A stretch of DNA of 64,000 nucleotides. It comes from Acinetobacter sp. 10FS3-1 (GTDB lineage: Bacteria; Pseudomonadota; Gammaproteobacteria; Pseudomonadales; Moraxellaceae). Location: positions 930,001 to 994,000 of the forward strand of contig NZ_CP039143.1 of assembly GCF_013343215.1 (NCBI RefSeq), read 5' to 3'. Positions 57,455 through 64,000 of the stretch are shown in pieces (the stretch's first letter is position 1; every line of letters starts with the position of its first letter). The position numbers and the translations under genes are program-made. The notes beneath the pieces were generated by a model. That model was not told where the DNA came from. It made no database searches and saw only the letters and a list, made by a program, of their open reading frames with translations.

Positions 57455-58120
57455 ATGCGTATTCTTTTGGCGGAAGATGACTCCTCTCAGGCAGACAGTA
57501 TCCAGACCTGGCTGGAGATGGATGGCTATGTGATTGACCGGGTCGAGCGCGGTGATCATGCGATTCTGGCAATTGAGCAGCACCAGTATGACTGCATTTT
57601 ACTGGATCGTGGTCTGCCGAAGGCCAACGGAGATGAGATTCTTAAAAATTTGCGCAGTCGACAGAAAGATACTCCGGTGATTTTTATTACCGCCAAAGAC
57701 AGTATTGATGATCGGGTAGAAGGGCTGGATTTAGGCGCCAATGATTATCTGGTCAAACCTTTTAGTCTGGAAGAGTTGTCGGCCCGGGTGCGCACCCAGC
57801 TCAGACTTCGACAGCAAACGCCGAATCATATTCTGCACTGGCAGGATCTCAGCCTCGACACTCAGGCCAAGACCCTGCACAAAGCCGGTCAGAATATTAA
57901 CCTGACGGCAAAGGAATTCCAGATTCTGTATAAACTGATGCAGCAGCCTGAACATATTGTCACCCGTGAACAGCTGGAAGAGTCGCTTTATGCTTGGGGC
58001 GATGAAATTGAAAGCAATGCCATCGAAGTATTTATTTACCAGTTGCGTAAAAAAATCGGCAGCCAGATGATTAAAACCCTTCGCGGTTTGGGTTATCGCA
58101 TGTATAAACCGGAAACATAA
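57455..58120 (+). CDS. OmpR-family response regulator, QseB/PmrA-like
   Basis: 221 residues with a receiver domain (phospho-Asp in CILLDRGLPKANG, about residue 51; Lys in ITAKDS) and a winged-helix domain with EVFIYQLRKKIG...TLRGLGYRMY. It is the first of a two-gene regulator-kinase operon. The kinase ATG is 2 bp after its stop. AGCAAAGTATG precedes the start with only a weak ribosome site. Confidence 0.87.
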   Translation: MRILLAEDDSSQADSIQTWLEMDGYVIDRVERGDHAILAIEQHQYDCILLDRGLPKANGDEILKNLRSRQKDTPVIFITAKDSIDDRVEGLDLGANDYLVKPFSLEELSARVRTQLRLRQQTPNHILHWQDLSLDTQAKTLHKAGQNINLTAKEFQILYKLMQQPEHIVTREQLEESLYAWGDEIESNAIEVFIYQLRKKIGSQMIKTLRGLGYRMYKPET

Positions 58121-58122
58121 TT

Positions 58123-59469
58123 ATGTCAGCGCCTATTTCCCTGCAAACCCGGTTGATTCAACACGCTCTGTTCAGTTCTGTATTGGCGGGGCTGTTGGCG
58201 TGGTTGCTCTCTTTGGGAATCTCCAGTTATCAGGCAATCCAGCTGCATGATGACTTGATGCAGCAGATTTCCGAGCTTCTATTGGGCGATCTGACCCAGA
58301 TGAAAGATACCCAGGTGGATGAAATTAGTGAGCAGTTTGACATCCAGTATGCGTTATTACTGGATCAGAAGATTCTTACCACTTCGGTTGAGCATGAACT
58401 ATTAACTGAAATACCGCTTGTGCAGAAAAACGGCTTTCACTTTGCTTATGAACAAGGCCATTTTATTCGGATTCTTAACGCTGAAGATGACGGTTTGCAG
58501 GTTAAGGTAGTACAGCCGCTGTCGGTACGCTTTGAAGAACTCTGGCAAACGACTTTGAGTTTTCTTGGTATTTTACTGGTGTTATGGTTATTACAATGGT
58601 TAATTTTATATATTGCGATCAAACGTCAGTTAAGGCCGTTAAATAAAATTTCCCAGGCCATTGCATTCAAATCCGCTCAGGAACTCAGCCCGATCGATCG
58701 TCCGGAACCTGAAATTACGGAGCTGCAGCCGATTGTACGTCAGTTGAATGCCATGCTCGGCCGGCTGGAAAAATCACTGACTGCCGAACAGCGTTTTACC
58801 GCAGATGCTTCCCATGAACTGCGTTCGCCACTTTCTGCGATTCAGATGCGCTTACAGGTGCTGAAACGTCAATATCAGGATGATGCATCATTAGCTCATG
58901 CCTTGCAGCTGATCCAAAATGATGTCAATCGCGGCACGCTGGTACTGGAAAATCTGCTCTTGCTGGCACGACTCGATCCGGAGCGGGCAGAGCAACTACC
59001 CAAACAGGTGGTCAATCTTAAACTTCTGGTTCAGGATGCTTTGCAAGCCTTACAACCAGTGGCTCAGGAAAAAAACATCCATTGGAATTTATGGCTTGAA
59101 GATGCCGTGATTGAAGCCAATGCAGAACTCATTTTTAGTTGTATCCGCAATCTGCTGGATAATGCCATCCGTTACACACCAGTCCAAGGACAGGTGGACA
59201 TTCGAACCAATATCCAGCAACAGCAGATCCAGTTGCTGATCGAAAATTCAGGTGAGGGTATGACGGCTGAAGTCATAGAACGTTTGGGTGAGCGTTTCTA
59301 TCGTGCCTTGGGCACTCAAACGCAAGGTTCAGGCTTGGGCTTGTCTATTTGTCAAAAGATTATGCAGCTGCATGCGGCCAGAATAGATTATGCAGCTTCA
59401 GATTTGGGCGGGCTGAAAGTGTCATTAAGCTTTGCAGGTCAGGCGCAGAATTTAAAGTCATGCCAATAA
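58123..59469 (+). CDS. Sensor histidine kinase, QseC-like
   Basis: 448 residues with transmembrane helices at about 18-38 and 148-168, a periplasmic sensor between them, a HAMP region, the HisKA box ADASHELRSPLSAIQMRL (split, about residue 228), and an ATPase domain with NLLDNAIRYTP and GSGLGLSICQKIM. The signal is unknown. QseC-type sensors respond to envelope or amine cues in other bacteria. Expression is coupled to the regulator. Confidence 0.87.
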   Translation: MSAPISLQTRLIQHALFSSVLAGLLAWLLSLGISSYQAIQLHDDLMQQISELLLGDLTQMKDTQVDEISEQFDIQYALLLDQKILTTSVEHELLTEIPLVQKNGFHFAYEQGHFIRILNAEDDGLQVKVVQPLSVRFEELWQTTLSFLGILLVLWLLQWLILYIAIKRQLRPLNKISQAIAFKSAQELSPIDRPEPEITELQPIVRQLNAMLGRLEKSLTAEQRFTADASHELRSPLSAIQMRLQVLKRQYQDDASLAHALQLIQNDVNRGTLVLENLLLLARLDPERAEQLPKQVVNLKLLVQDALQALQPVAQEKNIHWNLWLEDAVIEANAELIFSCIRNLLDNAIRYTPVQGQVDIRTNIQQQQIQLLIENSGEGMTAEVIERLGERFYRALGTQTQGSGLGLSICQKIMQLHAARIDYAASDLGGLKVSLSFAGQAQNLKSCQ

Positions 59470-59501
59470 AAAAAGCAGTAGGGGCTGATTCATACTGCTT
59501 G
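59467..59501 (-). terminator. Intrinsic terminator of hemP
   Basis: On the minus strand, AAGCAGTA pairs with TACTGCTT (59493-59500 and 59473-59480) and is followed by a T run at 59472-59467. It lies 33 nt after the hemP stop and also sits at the end of the kinase gene on the other strand. Confidence 0.78.
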
Positions 59502-59533
59502 TTCCCACGTTGGTTATTATTGAACTATGCTAA

Positions 59534-59704
59534 TTATTTAGTAAGAATGAGTCGGTTGTTGCGAGTCAGACGCAAACGGTATTCCTCACCAGCATGCATG
59601 ATTCGGATTTCACGGCCAAGAGCAAAAAGATTATTTGAGTGCAGCATGGGCAAGGTATGGTGAGTTTCGGTATTGCGAGTAAACAAGCTAAATGGTGCAT
59701 TCAT
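59534..59704 (-). CDS. hemP: Hemin uptake protein HemP
   Basis: A 56-residue protein whose C-terminal half matches the HemP family: LFALGREIRI, HAGEEYRLRLTRN and ending RLILTK. HemP is needed for hemin uptake gene expression or function in other bacteria and is always iron-regulated. I chose the ATG at 59704, with GGAG eight nt upstream, because longer frames upstream have no family match. A nearly perfect Fur box lies just upstream at 59737-59755. No hemin receptor gene is adjacent. Confidence 0.82.
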   Translation of the reverse strand: MNAPFSLFTRNTETHHTLPMLHSNNLFALGREIRIMHAGEEYRLRLTRNNRLILTK

Positions 59705-59736
59705 TCCATCGACTCCGTGGTGTATTTTGGATTGGT

Positions 59737-59755
59737 TTAAATGATAATCATTATC
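59737..59755 (-). promoter_or_regulatory. Fur box upstream of hemP
   Basis: The 19-bp segment matches the Fur consensus GATAATGATAATCATTATC at 16 of 19 positions when read on the plus strand. The mismatches are confined to the first three bases. It lies 33-51 bp upstream of the hemP ATG, where Fur would block transcription in iron-replete cells. Confidence 0.85.
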
Positions 59756-59842
59756 AAATTGGTCTGTCAACGGAATATTGAATAATTTATAAAAAGCTCT
59801 AACTTGCTTACAATCTGTAAAACTTTCATGGTTCATCATATT

Positions 59843-60742
59843 ATGTCTAAACCTACCATTCATGTCGCAATTGCTATCTTGTTTTATCAAAATCAGATCC
59901 TGGTTGGCTGGCGTGAAGCCGAGCAACATCAGGGGAACAAGTCTGAATTTCCAGGCGGTAAAGTAGAGCAAGGTGAATCACCGCTTGAGGCATGTCGACG
60001 TGAGGTTCTTGAAGAGGTGGGAATTGATCTAGATGTCTGGCATGCATTTGATTTTATTTTGCATGAATATGAAGATGTCATTGTCAATTTACATATTTTC
60101 CATAGCTCGGTGTCATCTGAACAGTTGGCGCACATCAAAGCACCTTGGGGCTGGTATCGTCGTGAACAGCTCAGCCAGCTGAATTTTCCTAAAGCCAATC
60201 AGGCCATGATTCAAAAGCTGCAATGGCCACAGAGAATAAAAATTTCTGACAACCTGAATGTTTTAAATCATCTTGAGGCCAATCAAATGCTGTATTGGCG
60301 GGCAGAGGCCAGTCCTGAGCGAGTAATGCAACTGCAACAACTGCCGATTGAGCAGCTATCTAAATTGATCGTTAATCAGGCTATGTGGGAGCAATTGAAT
60401 GAATTACAGCAGCACACCATTCGCAGCATTCATTTAAAACAGTCGCAATTAATGGCCTTGCAAAAAGGGGAGCTTCACTGTGGTTACCGCTATATTGCTG
60501 CCTGTCATGACTTGAAGGCATTAATCCAGGCGCAGCAGATTGGCTGTGAGGCGGCTTTACTCAGTCCAGTGCTGGCCACAGCGACACATCCCGATACCCC
60601 TGCACTCGGCTGGGAGCAGTTCAAGGAGATGGCAGAACAGGTACAAATTCCGGTATTCGCCCTTGGCGGGATGAAAGCGGAAGATCTGAGCTATGCACAA
60701 GCTCAACATGCTTATGGCATTGCCGGAATTCGCCATATGTAA
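59843..60742 (+). CDS. Nudix hydrolase fused to a ThiE/TenI-like domain
   Basis: 299 residues. The N-terminal 130 form a MutT-type Nudix domain with the box GGKVEQGESPLEACRREVLEEVG (split, about residues 38-60), which in MutT hydrolyses oxidised guanine nucleotides. The C-terminal part resembles thiamine-phosphate synthase, ending FALGGMKAEDLSYAQAQHAYGIAGI. This Nudix-ThiE combination is known in Gammaproteobacteria. I chose the ATG at 59843 because it gives the standard N-terminus. Upstream in-frame codons are possible starts. Confidence 0.8.
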   Translation: MSKPTIHVAIAILFYQNQILVGWREAEQHQGNKSEFPGGKVEQGESPLEACRREVLEEVGIDLDVWHAFDFILHEYEDVIVNLHIFHSSVSSEQLAHIKAPWGWYRREQLSQLNFPKANQAMIQKLQWPQRIKISDNLNVLNHLEANQMLYWRAEASPERVMQLQQLPIEQLSKLIVNQAMWEQLNELQQHTIRSIHLKQSQLMALQKGELHCGYRYIAACHDLKALIQAQQIGCEAALLSPVLATATHPDTPALGWEQFKEMAEQVQIPVFALGGMKAEDLSYAQAQHAYGIAGIRHM

Positions 60743-60782
60743 GACATTCACATACAGCGTTCAGTATTTGCCAAAGCAGGCC

Positions 60783-61328
60783 CTAATATTTGCTGAGGGC
60801 CTGGCGGGCTTGCTGAATGGCTGTGCTATTTTTCTGCTGTTGAGCCGCTTTCAGGCGAACTTGCCAGAGCTGCTTTTTCATGGCCTTGGACTGGGCATAA
60901 CTCAGACCACGCAAAGCAAAAGCATCGGCGCGGGCGGGCTGGTTGGTGCGGTTGGCAATCATTCCCAGATAGAGATAGGTTTCAGGCGCTTGAGGTGCCA
61001 GACGCTGGGCTTGCAATACAGTGGTTTCAGCCTGAGCAAACTGCTGCTTGCTATACGCTTTCTGGGTTTGTTGCATCAGCTTTTTAAAGGCAGGCAGATT
61101 GCGGCCATCATTAAATTTTTGTGCCTGTGGTTTCTGCTCAGGAAGGATAATCTTCTGGCGTTTAATTTCCGGGCGCTCATAAGGACGAATCACCACACCA
61201 TCCGGTGTGGCAACTTTCGGCTGCTCCTGTGCCGGTTTAGCCGGGGTAAGAGGCTGCTCTGGTTCAGAAATGGTCTGGCAGCCCACCAGACCGAGAATGA
61301 GCAGACCAGGAATGACTTTATCTAACAT
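60783..61328 (-). CDS. TPR lipoprotein, LpoP-like activator of PBP1b
   Basis: An outer-membrane-type lipoprotein of 181 residues with a signal peptide ending LVGC (Cys17), a Pro/Gln-rich disordered linker (about 20-75), and TPR-like helices from about residue 85 (AYSKQQFAQAETTVLQAQRLAP, split). It ends 14 bp after the PBP1b gene and in the same direction. Lipoproteins of this form and position, LpoP in Pseudomonas, activate PBP1b, so this is the probable role. Identity is by layout and context rather than strict sequence match. Confidence 0.75.
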   Translation of the reverse strand: MLDKVIPGLLILGLVGCQTISEPEQPLTPAKPAQEQPKVATPDGVVIRPYERPEIKRQKIILPEQKPQAQKFNDGRNLPAFKKLMQQTQKAYSKQQFAQAETTVLQAQRLAPQAPETYLYLGMIANRTNQPARADAFALRGLSYAQSKAMKKQLWQVRLKAAQQQKNSTAIQQARQALSKY

Positions 61329-61342
61329 GATGACAGGCTCAA

Positions 61343-63730
61343 TTATTGACTATAACTTCCACTCGAGATAATACGGGTTTCGCTAGACAGATCACGTTCT
61401 ATTTCTGTTTCAGTTTCTTGTATATAGCGGCTGATTTCATCCATTTCTTCAGTTTCAGCAGGTTCTGAGTCAATGGTATAAGGTTCAGTGGCATAGTGCG
61501 ATATACCACACGCCGTAGCCTGATTCGGTATGGCATGGCTGGAGATTGGAATATACATGGCACCTTCACAACCTTGTGCAGATAACTGTCCTGTATAGCG
61601 GTCTAGCCAGTGCCATTGAATCTCATTCGGTTGTGCCAGATTAACCGGTTTTTGACGCAGCTGCTTCATCACATTGGTCCAAACCGGCAGGGCACCTGAA
61701 GAACCGGTTAAACCGGTTGTCTTGTTATCATCTAAGCCCAACCAGACCACAGCCATATAGTTACCGGAATACCCTGCAAACCAGGAGTCACGTGTGTCGT
61801 TGGTGGTTCCCGATTTTCCGGCCAGATTCAGGCTACGTGGCAGGCTGTTATAGGCTGCACGGCCAGTCCCGCTATTCATAACCTGCTGCAAGCCATAATT
61901 CAGCGCATAGGCCGATGCCGGATTAATCGTCGGCTGTACATCCAGGCTATAGCGATCCAGAGATTTGCCATTGGCATCCACCACTGAGCGAATCGCTTTG
62001 ACCGGATATTTAAACCCGCCAGTCGCGAAGTTGCCATAAATGTTCATCACTTCCATCGGTGACAGATCGACCGCACCTAAAAAGATCGATGGATAAGATG
62101 GAATATCCGAGCTCACACCAAATTTTTTCAGATGATTGATAAAGGAGGATAGACCGAATTCTTGTCCTAAACGTACCGTAGACAGGTTATAGGATTGAGA
62201 CAGGGCTTGTACCATCGGCACCACACCATATTCACGCCCACTATAGTTTTTAGGAGTCCAGGCTTTGCCATCACTTTGTATACTGAGCTGGCTATCCTCA
62301 ATCGGGCTGGCCCAGTGATAGCGGTTAGACTCCAAAGCAGTGAGATAAATGACCGGTTTTAATAAAGAACCGACCTGACGCTTGGCATCCAGCGCACGGT
62401 TAAAGCCGGTAAAATCCTGAGTAGACCCGACAGCTGCGACCAGCTCACCATTTTCAGGATGTGCCACCAAAACAGCGCCCTGTAAATCTTTCAGGCGACG
62501 CGGATTAGATTTACTTAAACTGCTTACCGTATTTTTGAAACTCTCCTGAATGCGCGTTTGTGCCAGTGGATCAAGTGTCGTGAAAATCCGCAGGCCCTGA
62601 TTGGTCAGATCGGCTTCCTGATAATCGGTACGCAGCTGACGACGCACAATGTCCAGAAAATCCGGGAAGCGCGCCGGACCTAAGGTCGGCTTGGCAATCA
62701 CATTCAGCGGACGTGCCGTTTCAGTTTCATACTGTTCCTGAGTCAGATAACCCATGACTTGCATATTGTTCAAGACAATATCACGACGCTTTTTAGCAGC
62801 TTCTGGATTACGCCACGGGTTATATAAACTCGGGCCCTGGACCAGACCGACCAGAAATGCTTGCTGGGAAATATTTAATTCACGTAGAGGAAGGCCAAAA
62901 TAGAACTGTGAGGCCAGACCGTAACCATTAATAGAATAACTGCCGTTTTGGCCCAGATTTACCTCATTTAAATAGGCTTCCAGAATTTCATCTTTACTGT
63001 AGTGCAACTCAATCAGCATGGCCATAAAGGCTTCATTCACCTTACGCTTTAAGGTGCGTTCAGGGGTGAGATAGAAGTTCTTGACCAGTTGCTGGGTCAG
63101 GGTTGAACCCCCCTGACGTTTACCCCCGGTAATATTGCTGACCACCGCACGGGCAATACCACGCGGCGACACCCCATGATGATGGTAGAAGTTACGGTCT
63201 TCTGTGGCAATGAGTGCTTCAATCAGCGGTTTAGGAACCTTATTAAGCTTAATCAGAACCCGGTCTTCATTATGCTGCGGATAAATACCACCGATTAATA
63301 AAGGTTCTAAACGGGCAATTCCCGAGCTGGAAGGCTTGGTTGCACTGACATCACTGATCTGTTCGCCATTGAAGCTGACTTTTAGGACTTGTTCCGGTTC
63401 AACCCGGTCACCAAAATCAAAGCCACGGGTATGTACATATAAGATATTCCCCGTACTGACAAAGCTGCCCGATTTGGCATAGCTGTCAGAGTTTTTATAA
63501 CCTAATAGTTTTAATTCTTGCTGTACGTCCTGCTGGCTGACTGGCGCATTGACATAAACTTCCATCGGGCGTGCAAATACTTTAGCCGGAATATCCCAGC
63601 GCTGGCCTTCAAACTTGTCACGTACTATATTATCTAGACGAATCAAATAGATACTAAAAGCAACGAAGGCGGAAATGACGAGAATGGAGAAGAGTAAGGC
63701 GAGCAGACCCAGGCCACGTTCAGACTTCAT
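61343..63730 (-). CDS. mrcB: Penicillin-binding protein 1B (bifunctional peptidoglycan synthase)
   Basis: Class A PBP of 795 residues. A membrane anchor (about 10-32) is followed by a UB2H-like domain, then the glycosyltransferase domain with EDRNFYHHHGVSPRGIARA (catalytic Glu, about residue 180) and GGSTLTQQLVKNFYL. The transpeptidase has active Ser in GSLLKP (SxxK), SYN (SxN) and KSGTT (KTG). It polymerises and crosslinks cell wall with the downstream lipoprotein as likely activator. The C-terminal tail is acidic and Ser/Glu rich. Confidence 0.94.
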   Translation of the reverse strand: MKSERGLGLLALLFSILVISAFVAFSIYLIRLDNIVRDKFEGQRWDIPAKVFARPMEVYVNAPVSQQDVQQELKLLGYKNSDSYAKSGSFVSTGNILYVHTRGFDFGDRVEPEQVLKVSFNGEQISDVSATKPSSSGIARLEPLLIGGIYPQHNEDRVLIKLNKVPKPLIEALIATEDRNFYHHHGVSPRGIARAVVSNITGGKRQGGSTLTQQLVKNFYLTPERTLKRKVNEAFMAMLIELHYSKDEILEAYLNEVNLGQNGSYSINGYGLASQFYFGLPLRELNISQQAFLVGLVQGPSLYNPWRNPEAAKKRRDIVLNNMQVMGYLTQEQYETETARPLNVIAKPTLGPARFPDFLDIVRRQLRTDYQEADLTNQGLRIFTTLDPLAQTRIQESFKNTVSSLSKSNPRRLKDLQGAVLVAHPENGELVAAVGSTQDFTGFNRALDAKRQVGSLLKPVIYLTALESNRYHWASPIEDSQLSIQSDGKAWTPKNYSGREYGVVPMVQALSQSYNLSTVRLGQEFGLSSFINHLKKFGVSSDIPSYPSIFLGAVDLSPMEVMNIYGNFATGGFKYPVKAIRSVVDANGKSLDRYSLDVQPTINPASAYALNYGLQQVMNSGTGRAAYNSLPRSLNLAGKSGTTNDTRDSWFAGYSGNYMAVVWLGLDDNKTTGLTGSSGALPVWTNVMKQLRQKPVNLAQPNEIQWHWLDRYTGQLSAQGCEGAMYIPISSHAIPNQATACGISHYATEPYTIDSEPAETEEMDEISRYIQETETEIERDLSSETRIISSGSYSQ

Positions 63731-63915
63731 AAATAATGATAAGATCCTGTGAAATTGTGCTAATCATGCGAAGCTTTTCATTATTTTGCAATAATTATTC
63801 AAGTATTGTGATTAAAATTAAAATCTAAAACCACAATTTCTCCTTAATTGGAGACTGTTGACACTGTTTATACATGCAGTGTGCTATAACTAAAACCGAG
63901 TACACCAGGCATGAA
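63731..63915. promoter_or_regulatory. Divergent intergenic region with LexA-like palindrome
   Basis: TTGACA at 63858-63863 and an extended -10 (TGCTATAAC, 63882-63890) suggest a rightward promoter. Between them the dyad ACACTG at 63861-63866 and CAGTGT at 63877-63882 forms a palindrome close to the LexA consensus CTGT-N8-ACAG. The centre is TTATACAT. Confidence 0.5.
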
Positions 63916-64000
63916 ATGAGAGAAATAACCAGACTTGCCAAGTTTTATAATGAAAGCCGAGAGCGTCTTCGCTATGGCCTTTCAGAACAAACCTGTTTTT
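63916..64000 (+). CDS. Start of an unidentified gene, cut by the window end
   Basis: An ATG at 63916 opens a frame that stays open to the end, giving 28 residues that begin MREITRLAKFYNESRERLRYG. I do not recognise them. A weak AGG lies about 8 nt upstream and the SOS-like promoter is close behind. The product could be a DNA-damage gene or a regulator, but the sequence in hand does not decide. Confidence 0.4.
   Translation, partial: MREITRLAKFYNESRERLRYGLSEQTCF

Noticed and set aside
59534..59971. Long 145-codon version of hemP
   Set aside because: Only the last 56 residues match HemP. The longer version would run through the Fur box and promoter.
60693..61325. 210-codon open frame opposite the TPR lipoprotein gene
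   Set aside because: The minus-strand frame has a lipobox, TPR helices and the right neighbour. The plus-strand frame is Leu-rich complement sequence.

Overview
The window looks like a chromosomal segment from an Acinetobacter species (Gammaproteobacteria, Moraxellaceae), probably not A. baumannii itself. The evidence is the gene order sdhCDAB-sucAB-lpdA-sucCD, the isolated gspE, the ponB/LpoP-type lipoprotein pair, the A/T-leaning codon use and the many short intrinsic terminators. I see no rRNA, tRNA, CRISPR array, integrase or intact insertion sequence. Most of the window is core genome, with scattered accessory loci and decayed genes.

Layout. 0.5-12.6 kb: the TCA-cycle block, comprising succinate dehydrogenase, the 2-oxoglutarate dehydrogenase E1/E2/E3 subunits and succinyl-CoA synthetase. 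It has a good promoter ahead of sdhC, a long and possibly structured leader ahead of sucA, and an intrinsic hairpin between sucB and lpdA. 12.67-14.9 kb: a broken poly-N-acetylglucosamine (pga) locus. Only the last third of pgaC remains, followed by pgaD. On the opposite strand is a stand-alone lipoprotein equivalent to the C-terminal glycosidase domain of PgaB. 15.2-16.7 kb: a YqiJ-type membrane protein and an unrecognised protein. 16.8-19.7 kb: sulfate adenylyltransferase cysDN, preceded by a possible four-codon leader peptide. 19.8-20.7 kb: a small secreted Cys-rich protein and a featureless gap.

20.7-32.9 kb: a metal and thiol-redox region. It holds a QseBC-like two-component system, a divergent dsbD - Lgt/TlpA fusion - dsbG operon, and a complete czcI-czcC-czcB-czcA heavy-metal efflux operon. 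33.3-40.1 kb: metR, a diguanylate cyclase, a frameshifted I78 protease-inhibitor gene, a candidate small RNA with its own promoter and terminator, several small unknown proteins and an ExoX-like nuclease. 40.4-48.8 kb: a lipase-like lipoprotein, glyA, rnk, a three-gene TelA operon and ahpF.

49.0-55 kb: trhP-yfhL (tRNA U34 hydroxylation and ferredoxin), a divergent MerR/CDF metal-export pair with a readable operator, fpr, trmO and an MgtC/DUF4010 transporter-like protein. 55-60.7 kb: orphan gspE, ygiW with a second QseBC-type system, hemP behind a near-perfect Fur box, and a Nudix-ThiE fusion. 60.8-63.7 kb: a TPR lipoprotein (LpoP-like) and its presumed partner PBP1b. The right edge carries the start of an unidentified gene behind a palindrome that closely matches a classical LexA box, which is notable because Acinetobacter is generally said to lack LexA.

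The items most worth a second look are the rearranged pga remnant with its stand-alone glycosidase, the candidate small RNA at 37.34-37.48 kb, the sucA leader, the cysD leader peptide, the TelA triad, and the SOS-like palindrome at the right end.
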